Source: Plesiocystis pacifica SIR-1
GTDB lineage: Bacteria > Myxococcota_A > Polyangia > Nannocystales > Nannocystaceae
NCBI RefSeq assembly: GCF_000170895.1
Contig: NZ_ABCS01000083.1
Location: 1-42,170, forward strand
Length of the DNA: 42,170 nt
Direction of reading: 5' to 3'
This document shows positions 8,342 through 16,136 of the stretch, piece after piece; the stretch's first letter is position 1, and the number at the start of each line of letters is the position of its first letter. The notes beneath the pieces were generated by a model, which worked only from the letters and a program-made list of their open reading frames with translations, made no database searches and was not told the DNA's origin. The translations under genes and the position numbers were made by a program.

Positions 8342-9946
8342 ATGAGCGCACGGGACATCCTGTTGCTCGCGGCCGAGGACGCCTTCGACTTCGAGCGCTT
8401 CCGCGAGGCGGGGCCGCTGACGGCCGACGTCGACCCCGAGGTGACCGCGGCGGAGATCGTCGAGTTCGAGGCCCTGGGCATCCCCATGCCCAGCGAGCTC
8501 GAGAGCCTGCGCCGCGAGCTCGAGCACGCGCCCATCGTCCGCGAGGCCCTGCGCAACGCGGCCATCGCCATGCGCCACTCGGGGCGCGCCACGGCCTCGG
8601 CCCTGGTCGCCCTCGGACCGCAGAGCGTCGTCCCGGCGGGGGCCTACGGCTTCGGTATGCCGGGCGGCCTGCCCCCCGGGGTCGACCCGCGCCTCGCCGC
8701 GGCCATGGCCGCGGGCGCCATCCCTCACGCGCCGCCACCGACCGCGCCCCCCTCCGCCCCCCACTTCGCTCAGCCAGCCCCGCCCCGGGCCCGCCAGCGC
8801 CCGCCCGCCGAAGCCCCCCCGCCCGAGCCCCGCCCGCCCATCGCAACCGCGGCCGTCGTCCACCCCGAGGGCACCGTCGACGCCGACATCCTCGACGACT
8901 GGGACGGGGCCGAGAGCGACTTCGACGACGACGACGACTGGGACGCGCCCCGCCCCAAGCGACCCCGGCGACGGCCCAAGCCCAAGTCGCGGCGGCCCCG
9001 CGACCATGGCTACGACGACGACGACTTCGACGACGACGACGACCTGCTGATCGCCGCGCCCCCGGCCCGGGACGACAAGACGACCTGGATCCTCGGAGGC
9101 ATCGCCGCGGCGGCCGTGCTCGCCCTGCTGTGGATCGGCTTTGGCAATCGAGGCTCGGCGGCGCAGACCCAGGCCCAGGCGGACCCCGCCCTCGCGCCCA
9201 ACCAGGCCGTGAATCAGCCGCCCGTGCAGCAGGCCGTCCCCGCCGCGGTCGCGCCCCCGCCCGCGGCCCTTCCCCCGGCCGAGGCCGCGCCCCCGCCCGC
9301 CCCCGCTCAGCCCGCGTCGACGGGCGGCGGTGGTCGACGCGGCGGCGGAGGCAGCCGTGGTGGTGGTGGTGGTGGCGGCTCCAAGCCGGCGCCCAAGTCC
9401 AGCCCCCTCAACCCCTTCGGCGGCTACACCCCGCCCGGCGAAAACCCAGCGCCTGCGCCCACCAACGGCCAGGGCGGCGCCCAGCCAGGCACGCAGCCGG
9501 GAACCCAGCCCGCCCCCGCGCCCGCCCCGGCCGGAGGCGGCGCTCAGCCAGGCACGCAGCCCGGAACCCAGCCGGCTCCCGCTCCAGCCCCGGCCGAAGG
9601 AGGCGCCCAGCCGGCGCCCGCCCCCACGCCCGAAGAGCCCAAGCCCGAGGAGCCCAAGCTCGTCAAACAAAAGATGACCGCGGCCCAGCGCGGCGCGATC
9701 ACCAAGAAGGTCGGCGACCTCCAGCGCTGCTACACCGACGCCCTCGTCGGCAAGCCCGACCTCGCCGGCCGGGTCGTGTTCACCATCTCCCTCGACCAAG
9801 ACGGCGTGGTCAAGCGCGTCGACATCGCCAAGGACCAGGTCAAGTACGGCGTGGCCAAGTGCGCGGCCAAGAAGATCCGCAGCTGGACCCTGCCCTCGGG
9901 CGGCATCCCGATGATCTTCGACCTGCCCTTCGACTTCAAACAGTAG
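8342..9946 (+). CDS. AgmX/PglI C-terminal domain (TonB-like) membrane protein
   Basis: 534 aa. N-terminal ~100 residues are helical and cytoplasmic. A Pro-rich stretch and an Asp-block region with alternating basic clusters (about 190-240) precede a single membrane helix (about 246-267, TTWILGGIAAAAVLALLWIGF without its last residues). Then comes a long periplasmic linker of Gly and Pro/Ala repeats. The last ~85 residues match the AgmX/PglI C-terminal domain: LQRCY...KPDLAGRVVFTISLDQDGVV...KCAAKKIRSW, including its two conserved Cys. That domain is TonB-like and is linked in Myxococcus to gliding and envelope machinery. Topology: cytoplasmic N-terminus, periplasm-spanning linker, C-terminal domain contacting an outer-membrane partner. 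Translationally coupled to the sigma-like gene. Confidence 0.85.
   Translation: MSARDILLLAAEDAFDFERFREAGPLTADVDPEVTAAEIVEFEALGIPMPSELESLRRELEHAPIVREALRNAAIAMRHSGRATASALVALGPQSVVPAGAYGFGMPGGLPPGVDPRLAAAMAAGAIPHAPPPTAPPSAPHFAQPAPPRARQRPPAEAPPPEPRPPIATAAVVHPEGTVDADILDDWDGAESDFDDDDDWDAPRPKRPRRRPKPKSRRPRDHGYDDDDFDDDDDLLIAAPPARDDKTTWILGGIAAAAVLALLWIGFGNRGSAAQTQAQADPALAPNQAVNQPPVQQAVPAAVAPPPAALPPAEAAPPPAPAQPASTGGGGRRGGGGSRGGGGGGGSKPAPKSSPLNPFGGYTPPGENPAPAPTNGQGGAQPGTQPGTQPAPAPAPAGGGAQPGTQPGTQPAPAPAPAEGGAQPAPAPTPEEPKPEEPKLVKQKMTAAQRGAITKKVGDLQRCYTDALVGKPDLAGRVVFTISLDQDGVVKRVDIAKDQVKYGVAKCAAKKIRSWTLPSGGIPMIFDLPFDFKQ
9476..9601 (+). repeat. 63-bp tandem repeat in linker
   Basis: Two copies of a 63-bp unit (9476-9538 and 9539-9601) and the start of a third from 9602, encoding the peptide GGAQPGTQPGTQPAPAPAPA. 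Copies differ mainly at third positions, so the duplication is not very recent or is under protein-level selection. The number of units probably varies between strains. Confidence 0.85.
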
Positions 9947-9961
9947 CCCGGGTAGTCGAGG

Positions 9962-9978
9962 CGGTCAGCCCTTGACCG
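9962..9978. terminator. Small hairpin at convergent stops
   Basis: CGGTCA (9962-9967) and TGACCG (9973-9978) form a 6-bp stem with a 5-base loop. It contains the stop codon of the minus-strand gene and lies 16 bases past the plus-strand stop. Weak evidence. Confidence 0.3.
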
Positions 9979-11458
9979 AGACCCCGCCGCGGACCAGGCC
10001 GGTGTAGACCTCCGGGTCGACCAGGCCCAGCCAGGGGTCGCCCGCCGGGGTCTGGAACAGCTCGGCGTAGAGCCACGCGTCGACGCTCTCGAAGTCGAGG
10101 GGCTCGCCGGCCCGGGCCCGCCGGGCGAGCTCGGCGTGCACCCGCGGGTAGAGCTCGAGGGCGTTCTTGGCCGTGTCTTCGTGGACCGAGGTCAGCAAGC
10201 CCGCGGCCATGCGCGACTCGAGCTCGGCCCGCTCCCGCGCGCCCTCGACCAGGCCATCGACGGGCCGCTCGGCGCTGAGGATCGCCAGGGTGTTCGGGTG
10301 CAGGTCGTCGTAGTGCGAAAGGCCCACGCCCAGGACGACGCGCTCGGCCTCGGTCATCGGCTCAAAGCCCGGGCCCAGGTCCAGCGCGACGCCGAGCAAG
10401 CTCGGCGCCTTCGCGGGCTCGGCCGGCCCCCGCAGCCCGAGCTGGCGCGGCGCGGCGTCGAGGATCGGCGCCTCCATCCGCGACTTCCCGACCGCCATGG
10501 GCACGGCGATCTTCGCCGGCACGCGCCCGTCTCCGTCTTCGTCGCCGGGCGCCTGGGCGAGCCACAGCCGCGCGTCCCGAACATCCACGGGCGCGCCGCG
10601 GAGGGTCGTCAGCTTGGCGCTCAGGTCGACCGCCGCCGCCTCGAAGCGCCGCTCGTGGTGCGCGGCCAGGACCGCCGTCGCGTCCGCGTCGAGGCTGCGC
10701 CCGTCGAGGGCCCCGACCAGCTCCAGGCTCTGCTCGAGGGCCGCCCGAAAGCGCGGCGGCGCCCACAGTCCGGGCAGCACGTCGAGGGTCCGGCCGTCGG
10801 CGTCGAGGACGAAGTGGGCGCTGTTGCCCGTGATCGTCCGGTGCACCACCCGCCCGTCGCCAAAGTCGATGGCCATGCGCGGCACGGGCCGCTCGCTCGA
10901 CCAGTGGAGCACGAAGTGGGTCTCGAGCCAGGCCGCGAGCTCGGGGTCGGCGTAGAGCAGGGTCCGGAACAGGCGGCTGTTCGCGCACGAGAACTCCGTG
11001 TCGAGCTCGCCGAGCAGACGCAGAGACAAGATCGCCTTGCCCTCGGACCGGGCGCGCTGGCGGGCGCGATCGAGATCGCGCTCCCAAAACAGGCCGCCGT
11101 AGACCGCGTCGCGCTGCTGGGCGACGGCGTCGATGAGCCCGCGCCAGCGCGCGTCGTCCTCGCCCGTGGGCGCGAGCTCGGCGTAGCGCTCGATCAGCGC
11201 GTCGAGCTGGTCGGGACCGCGCTGACGCAGGGCGTCGACGCTGGCCGCGAAGGCCTCGCTCTCGGGATCGGCCCCGAGCGCCGCCGCCACGAGGGCGTCG
11301 GAGTCGGACGCGTCCACGCGCGACACCGAGGTCCCCCGCGCCTCGCCCTCGAGCTCTCCGCTCGCGCCCGAGAAGGCGCCCGCACAGCCGCACGCGAGCA
11401 GGGACAGCGCCAGGAAGGAGGCGCGCGCCCCTCGGTCCATGAAACGATCTCGAAGCAT
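9965..11458 (-). CDS. Thioredoxin-like lipoprotein lacking a CxxC site
   Basis: 497 aa from the ATG at 11458; a second ATG at 11440 (MDRGARASFL) is also possible. Signal peptide with lipobox LLAC (C23), mature protein starting CGCAG. The middle (LDRARQRARSEGKAILSLRLLGE, read in two parts, then SCANSRLFRTLLYADPELAAWLETHFVLHW) follows the thioredoxin_7/DUF255-like pattern 'A...A..E.K.ILL........C....F.....V...L...FV'. At the place of the usual CxxC only one Cys is present (FSCANS), so it is unlikely to be a dithiol oxidoreductase. Later FVLDADGRTLDVLPG fits the thioredoxin-fold strand-turn-strand. The remaining ~280 residues are helical and unassigned. Divergent from the transglutaminase-like gene. 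Confidence 0.7.
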   Translation of the reverse strand: MLRDRFMDRGARASFLALSLLACGCAGAFSGASGELEGEARGTSVSRVDASDSDALVAAALGADPESEAFAASVDALRQRGPDQLDALIERYAELAPTGEDDARWRGLIDAVAQQRDAVYGGLFWERDLDRARQRARSEGKAILSLRLLGELDTEFSCANSRLFRTLLYADPELAAWLETHFVLHWSSERPVPRMAIDFGDGRVVHRTITGNSAHFVLDADGRTLDVLPGLWAPPRFRAALEQSLELVGALDGRSLDADATAVLAAHHERRFEAAAVDLSAKLTTLRGAPVDVRDARLWLAQAPGDEDGDGRVPAKIAVPMAVGKSRMEAPILDAAPRQLGLRGPAEPAKAPSLLGVALDLGPGFEPMTEAERVVLGVGLSHYDDLHPNTLAILSAERPVDGLVEGARERAELESRMAAGLLTSVHEDTAKNALELYPRVHAELARRARAGEPLDFESVDAWLYAELFQTPAGDPWLGLVDPEVYTGLVRGGVSVKG

Positions 11459-11531
11459 GCTCCGATCATGGGTCCAGCCAGGCCTCCGCGCCGGTAAGGA
11501 CCGCGCTCGATCTACGTAAGGGCCGGGTAAG

Positions 11532-11560
11532 AGCCCCGCTGGACCCAAACGCGCGGGGCT
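11532..11560 (+). promoter_or_regulatory. Leader hairpin before the transglutaminase-like gene
   Basis: AGCCCCGC (11532-11539) and GCGGGGCT (11553-11560) form a perfect 8-bp stem with a 13-base loop, ending 14 bases before the ATG at 11575. If transcribed it would lie just 5' of the ribosome site and could affect translation; it could equally be a regulator dyad. Confidence 0.4.
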
Positions 11561-11574
11561 GCCATGGTCGGGCG

Positions 11575-13089
11575 ATGCGGACCCTCGTCGGCGCTGCCCT
11601 GGCCCTCGCCCTGCTGGGCTGCGTGCGCGCCCCGGGGCCCTCGGGTTGGCAGCGGCAGCCCGCCGCGATGGCCCCGATCGTCATCGACAGCCGCAGCGAG
11701 CGGCTGCTCGCCGTCGAGGTCGCAGGACAGCTCCTGGGCAGCCTCGCGCTGACCCTCGACAAGACCCCTGACGGCCGCTGGATCCGCTCCGAGCGGGTCC
11801 GCTTCCAGATCACCCGCTCGGGCGGAGGCGCCGACGCGGCCTTCACCATCGAGCGCGAGTCGATCTCCAAGCTCGACGCCGAGCACCGGCTGACCCGCAT
11901 GACCGCCGTCGAGCGCGAGGCCGACGTCGAGATCACCTGGCAGCTCGCCCGCGACGGCGACGACTTCGTGCGCAGCTACCTCGGGCCGGGCTACGACAGC
12001 CCGGAGCTCGAGCGCTTTGCGATCCCGCCGGACTACCGCGACACCCTCGCGGTCGAGTTCGAGCTCCTCGCCGAGTGGCAGCGCACCGGCGAGGCGGCGA
12101 CCCGGCGCTTTGCGAGCTTCGACCTTCGCCAGGGGCGCTTCGAGATGTCCGAGCTGACCTTCCTGGGCGAGGCCGAGTTCCGCACCGAGGCCGGCGAGCG
12201 CATCCCCGCCTACCGCCTGCGCGCCGTCGAGGAGGACGGGACGGTGACCGAGACCACCGTCGACCACGACTTCCTGCCCCTGAGCTACGAGACCGCCGGG
12301 ACCTACACGGCCTACCTCGTCGACGAGCTCCCCGCCCTCGGCCGCGGCGGGGCGCGCTTGAGCTCGAAGATCCCCGTGACCGGCTCGGCTCCTTCGGCGT
12401 CGTGGGAGCTCGACGCGCGCAGCATCGTGGCGACCGTCGACGCGCCCAACGAGGCCGACGCGCCGCCCCTTTGGGAGAGCGGCCACTACCACGAGGTCGA
12501 GCGCGAGGGATCGCGCTACGCGCTGCGCCTGCTCGCGACCCGCCCGGGCCCGGACTTCGCGGCCCCGGACCTGCCCCTGACCGTGCCCGCGGAGATCGAG
12601 CGCTTCTTGGCGCCCACGCCCATGTCCCAGTCCGACGCCCCCGCGATCGCGGCCTGGGCCCGGAGCCTCGCCGACGGCGAGACCGACGCCCTCGAGGTCG
12701 CGCGGCGGGTCGTCGTCGGGGTCCACGACCGCCTCGACAAGCGCGGCGGAGTGCGCGGCTCGGCCACCGCCACCGAGGTCCTCGACAACGGCGAGGGCGA
12801 CTGCACCGAACACGCCGTGCTCGTCGTGGCGCTCATGCGCGCCCTCGGCATCCCGGCGCGCACGGTCAGCGGGATCATCCTCGCCCCCGGCGGCGGAGAC
12901 ACCGGCATCGCCGTCTATCACGCGTGGGCAGAGATCTGGCTCGGCCGGTGGATCGGCGTGGACGCGACCCTCGGCGACACGGGCACGGCCCCACGCTACC
13001 TGCAATTCGGCCTCGACGAGCCCGGCGAGCCGAGCACCAACGGGAAGCTCGTCCGCGCCTTCGGGAAGATCCGCATCCAGCTCGAGTGA
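11575..13089 (+). CDS. Transglutaminase-like lipoprotein
   Basis: 504 aa with signal peptide and lipobox LLGC (C16). The N-terminal ~330 residues are beta-rich and unassigned. The C-terminal ~150 residues are a transglutaminase-like/cysteine-protease-like core with the Cys-His-Asp triad visible: GEGDCTEHA (C410), YHAWAEIWL (H449) and GVDATLGD (D463). Bacterial members of this superfamily are mostly peptidases or peptide-modifying enzymes and many act in the envelope. The preceding ATEVLDNGEGDC matches the family pattern of a loop leading to the catalytic Cys. Expected location: outer leaflet of a membrane, facing the periplasm. Good third-position GC throughout. Confidence 0.85.
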   Translation: MRTLVGAALALALLGCVRAPGPSGWQRQPAAMAPIVIDSRSERLLAVEVAGQLLGSLALTLDKTPDGRWIRSERVRFQITRSGGGADAAFTIERESISKLDAEHRLTRMTAVEREADVEITWQLARDGDDFVRSYLGPGYDSPELERFAIPPDYRDTLAVEFELLAEWQRTGEAATRRFASFDLRQGRFEMSELTFLGEAEFRTEAGERIPAYRLRAVEEDGTVTETTVDHDFLPLSYETAGTYTAYLVDELPALGRGGARLSSKIPVTGSAPSASWELDARSIVATVDAPNEADAPPLWESGHYHEVEREGSRYALRLLATRPGPDFAAPDLPLTVPAEIERFLAPTPMSQSDAPAIAAWARSLADGETDALEVARRVVVGVHDRLDKRGGVRGSATATEVLDNGEGDCTEHAVLVVALMRALGIPARTVSGIILAPGGGDTGIAVYHAWAEIWLGRWIGVDATLGDTGTAPRYLQFGLDEPGEPSTNGKLVRAFGKIRIQLE

Positions 13090-13114
13090 GCCGCTCGAGG
13101 GACTCAATTGCGAA

Positions 13115-13141
13115 GAGCCACCGGGGAGATCCCGATGGCTC
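13115..13141. terminator. Bidirectional hairpin
   Basis: GAGCCACCGGG (13115-13125) pairs with CCCGATGGCTC (13131-13141): 11 positions, one C-A mismatch, 5-base loop. It lies between the convergent stops at 13089 and 13181 and can terminate both. Confidence 0.65.
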
Positions 13142-13180
13142 GTCATGGATGTCGTCAATGCGTGGGGCAAAAAGGGACGA

Positions 13181-13681
13181 TTAGCAGCACTCGTCGACCA
13201 GCGAGTTGAGCGTCGCCGCCCGCAGCGGCTTGCTCAGGCACCCGTTGGCCCCACGCGCGAGCGCGCCCTGGCGATCGTCGCTGCCCCGCGCGGCCATCAT
13301 CAAGATCGGCACGTCCTCGTGCTCGGGCTCCCGGCGCAGGCTCTCGAGCAGCGCCATGCCGTTGATGACGGGCAGATCCACGTCGATGACGAAGAGGTCG
13401 AAGGACTCCTCGCGGCTCATCAAGAGCCCGCGCAGACCGTCGTTTGCGACCCGCACCTCGTAGCCACGCCCCTCGAAGAGCTGCTCGAGGTTCCGCGCCG
13501 CGACGCGGCAATCGTCGACGATCAGCACCTTTGGACGAACCTGAACGAAGGCGGCGAAGGGAGCCAGCGGCGCCTCGGCGACCCGCGGACGGGCCGCAGC
13601 GGCCACGTGGGGGCCCGTATGCGTGCGCCGGCCGCGAAAAACAGGCACCGAACTATCGAAGGGTTCAACGTCCATCCACAT
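13181..13681 (-). CDS. Stand-alone response-regulator receiver protein
   Basis: 166 aa from the ATG at 13681, chosen because AAGGA lies 8 bases upstream; a TTG form from 13702 would include that ribosome site. An unusual ~48-residue N-terminal extension precedes the receiver domain (VLIVDDCRV with D56/D57; phospho-acceptor D100 in FVIDVDLP; K151 in LSKPL). The conserved Thr/Ser after strand 4 is Ala (A130, LMMAARG), which in CheY-like proteins couples phosphorylation to the conformational switch. There is no output domain, so it probably acts by protein-protein contact. It ends in DECC. It is head-to-head with the sigma factor operon across an AT-rich gap. Confidence 0.85.
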   Translation of the reverse strand: MWMDVEPFDSSVPVFRGRRTHTGPHVAAAARPRVAEAPLAPFAAFVQVRPKVLIVDDCRVAARNLEQLFEGRGYEVRVANDGLRGLLMSREESFDLFVIDVDLPVINGMALLESLRREPEHEDVPILMMAARGSDDRQGALARGANGCLSKPLRAATLNSLVDECC

Positions 13682-14136
13682 CTCGAGTGTCCTTTCGATC
13701 AAGCGTCAGTTCAAAAATATTTCGAAATGTACATCACAAAAATATCTATTCGACATCAAAGCAGCGTGAGCAATGAGTTTTTATTGGGTGCCCAAAGAAA
13801 GGTGAGCCCCACCGGGGAAGACGCGACACTGACGGATGACAGCAGTGGCCGAAAGCCCGATAGCTGGCTCCGCAGTGCGGAACTGAACGTCTCCCGAAAC
13901 GAGCGAAGCGAACCCCGATGCCCTTCTCCCTCCCCGGTCACGACGAGCGCCTCGACAACGAGCGCAGCCGCGCGGGGTGGGCTCGGCGCCTGGCGGGTTC
14001 ATTCATCGGTGATGCGTCGGGTTTATTCGCGCGTGCGTTGGCCGCCACGCAAGGGCCGCAGGTGAGCCCCTGGCTGCGATCTGCGGACGATGACACTGCT
14101 TCGGGCGTATGGGAGACTGTCACGTCTGGAGCAGAC
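13682..14136. other. AT-rich intergenic region
   Basis: 455 bases without a supported gene. Positions 13711-13800 are 67 percent A+T (60 of 90 counted), in contrast to the rest of the window, and include the 10-bp palindrome ATTTCGAAAT (13719-13728). The region must hold the divergent promoters for the receiver gene and the sigma operon. An in-frame ATG at 13918 would extend the sigma factor by 73 residues, but those residues look unlike a sigma factor. Confidence 0.6.
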
Positions 14137-14772
14137 ATGAGCTCCCGCCCAGTCCCGGTCATGAGCGTCGCCAGCCCGAGCGACTCGTTCGTCGCAGCGA
14201 CCCCACGGAGGGCCTCGACTCTGTCCGAGCGCCTGCGTGCCGGTGATCCAGGCGCGGTGGCGGAGCTCTTCGATCGCTACGGCAACCACGTCGAGCGGGT
14301 GCTCGTGCGGACCATCGGCCACGACGGCGAGATGGAGGACATGATCCAGGACGTGTTCCTGGGTGCCTACCGCAGCGGGCCCAACTTCCAGGGCGACGAC
14401 GATCAGCTCAAAGCCTGGGTCAGCCGCATCGCCGTGTTCACCGCCCGTGGCTACCTGCGCAAGCGCAAGCGCAAGTGGTGGCTCCGCTCCTCCGACCCCG
14501 AGCAGCTCCCCGAGCTGACCTCCAAGGAGGCGAGCCCCCACGTCCACGAGACCCTTCGCCGGACCTACGCGGTGTTGGATCAGATGGACCCCGATCTGCG
14601 CATCCCCCTGGCTCTGCGCGAGCTCGAGAAGCTGGAGCTGACCGAGATCGCCGAGGCCTGTGGCTGCTCCGTGTCGACCATCAAACGTCGCCTGGCGCGT
14701 GCCCGAAAGACCTTCGAACGCCTGGCCAAGAAGGACCCGATCCTTCGGGACTGGGTGGAGGACGAGAACTGA
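14137..14772 (+). CDS. ECF-type RNA polymerase sigma factor
   Basis: 211 aa from the ATG at 14137, which has GGAG five bases upstream; an ATG at 13918 would add 73 poorly coding residues. Region 2 spans about 40-108 (DPGAVAELFDRYGN, MEDMIQDVFLGAYRS, LKAWVSRIAVFTARGYLRKRK in part). Region 4 spans about 140-195 with the helix-turn-helix LTEIAEACGCSVSTIKRRLA. The very basic KRKRK after region 2 is striking. It directs RNA polymerase to a small regulon. Its stop is one base from the start of the FecR-like gene, the standard sigma/anti-sigma coupling, so its activity is probably controlled by that membrane protein. Confidence 0.9.
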   Translation: MSSRPVPVMSVASPSDSFVAATPRRASTLSERLRAGDPGAVAELFDRYGNHVERVLVRTIGHDGEMEDMIQDVFLGAYRSGPNFQGDDDQLKAWVSRIAVFTARGYLRKRKRKWWLRSSDPEQLPELTSKEASPHVHETLRRTYAVLDQMDPDLRIPLALRELEKLELTEIAEACGCSVSTIKRRLARARKTFERLAKKDPILRDWVEDEN

Positions 14773-14773
14773 T

Positions 14774-16132
14774 ATGGGCGACATGACCCGAACTACCGGC
14801 AAGCTGTTCCTGGCGGTCCGAGAGGCTCAAACGTCGGACCTGCAACTCGACGACCCGCGGGCCCACGCCCGCTCGCGCGCCCGGCTGTTGCAGGCCATGG
14901 ACACCGCCGAGCTCGACGCTGCGCCCGCGCTGCCCAAGAGCGTGACCCAGCCGCGCTCGCGCTGGCTGTGGCTGGCCGCGCCCGTGGCCGCGGCCGCCTG
15001 CGCCCTGGCCATCGTCATGGTCCCCGGCGACGCTCGGGAGGCCCAGCCCATCGCCTACGCCGTCGACGGCGACGCGATGTCGGCCAACCAAATGATCGTC
15101 GCCGGCGAGCGCAGCCGCGAGCTGGCCTTCTCCGACGACACCCGCGTCGAGCTCAGCCCCCACAGCGAGCTCCGCGTCGACGCCCTGCGCAGCAACGGCG
15201 CCCAGCTCATGCTCGCCGAGGGCGAGGTCTCGCTCTCGGTCCACCACGAACACGACACCAGCTGGGAGGTCGACGCGGGCCCGTGGTCCGTGCACGTCAC
15301 CGGCACCCAGTTCTCCGTGGCCTGGGAGCCGACCACGGCCGAGTTCGCCGTCGAGGTGACCGAGGGCTCCGTGCGCGTCGAGGGCCCCCAGGGCACCGTG
15401 GCGCAGCTCGAGGCCGGCGATCACTTCAGCCGGACGCCGCGCCTGGCCGCCGATCTATCGGGCCCCAGCGCCCTGCCTTCGATGGCGCCCGGACAGCCCG
15501 GGGCCGCCCTCGCTGGCGCCGTCCCGGCCATGCCCGAGGCCGCCATCGCCATGCCCGGCGGGGGCACGCCCGAGGCCGCCATCGCCGAGCCCGAGGCTGC
15601 GCTGGTCGAGGGCAAGGCCAAGGGCAAAGCCAAGACCAAAAAGGCCGAGGCCGCGGAGGCCAAGGCCGCGTCGTGGAAGGAGCTCTACGACGAGGCCAAC
15701 TTCACGGGCGCCTGGGCGAGCATCGCCGAGAGCCCCGGCGGTCTGCACGGCGAGGCCAACCGCGTGTCGGCGGGCACCATGCTCGACCTGGCTGACCTGG
15801 CCCGCTTCAACAAGGCCCGCGGCGACGCCCGCCAGGTCCTCGAGCGCCTGCGCGAGCGCTTCCCGGGTACGCGCAGCGCCGGCGAGGCGGCCTTCTTGCT
15901 CGGCAAGATGGCGGCCGAGGGTGGCCACTGGCCCAAGGCCGCGACCTGGTTCGAGGCCTACCTCGACGAGCAGCCCAAGGGCACCCACCGCTCCGACGCC
16001 CTCGGCCGGCTCATGGCCAGCTACCAGGCGGCGGGCAAGCAAGAGCGCGCCCGCGATGTCGCGGCCGACTACCTCGAGCGCGACCCCAAGGGCGCCCACG
16101 CGGCCAAGGCCCGCGAGCTCCTCGACCGCTGA
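14774..16132 (+). CDS. FecR-domain anti-sigma-like membrane protein with TPR tail
   Basis: 452 aa, ATG at 14774, one base after the sigma stop (a second ATG at 14783 is possible). Residues 1-62 are cytoplasmic and helical, as expected for a sigma-binding segment. One membrane helix covers about 63-84. About 95-220 is the FecR periplasmic domain (RVELSPHSELRVD, GEVSLSVHH, WSVHVTGTQFSVAWE, VTEGSVRVEGP, LEAGDHF). An Ala/Pro/Lys linker follows, then from about 300 TPR-like repeats of the outer-membrane-assembly type (AAFLLGKMAAEGGHW, WFEAYLDEQPKG). FecR proteins pass outer-membrane signals to their sigma factor. The TPR tail is extra and suggests a protein partner in the periplasm. Confidence 0.88.
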   Translation: MGDMTRTTGKLFLAVREAQTSDLQLDDPRAHARSRARLLQAMDTAELDAAPALPKSVTQPRSRWLWLAAPVAAAACALAIVMVPGDAREAQPIAYAVDGDAMSANQMIVAGERSRELAFSDDTRVELSPHSELRVDALRSNGAQLMLAEGEVSLSVHHEHDTSWEVDAGPWSVHVTGTQFSVAWEPTTAEFAVEVTEGSVRVEGPQGTVAQLEAGDHFSRTPRLAADLSGPSALPSMAPGQPGAALAGAVPAMPEAAIAMPGGGTPEAAIAEPEAALVEGKAKGKAKTKKAEAAEAKAASWKELYDEANFTGAWASIAESPGGLHGEANRVSAGTMLDLADLARFNKARGDARQVLERLRERFPGTRSAGEAAFLLGKMAAEGGHWPKAATWFEAYLDEQPKGTHRSDALGRLMASYQAAGKQERARDVAADYLERDPKGAHAAKARELLDR

Positions 16133-16136
16133 CCCC

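Noticed and set aside
13682..13702. TTG start for the receiver protein
   Set aside because: It would place the AAGGA ribosome site inside the coding region; the ATG at 13681 fits that site.
13879..13884. GGAACT as an ECF -35 box for the sigma operon
   Set aside because: Matches the SigmaE-type -35, but no TCTRA-like -10 lies 16-17 bases downstream.
13918..14136. Longer N-terminus for the sigma factor
   Set aside because: Lower third-position GC and no sigma similarity; the ATG at 14137 has a good ribosome site and gives the usual ECF length.
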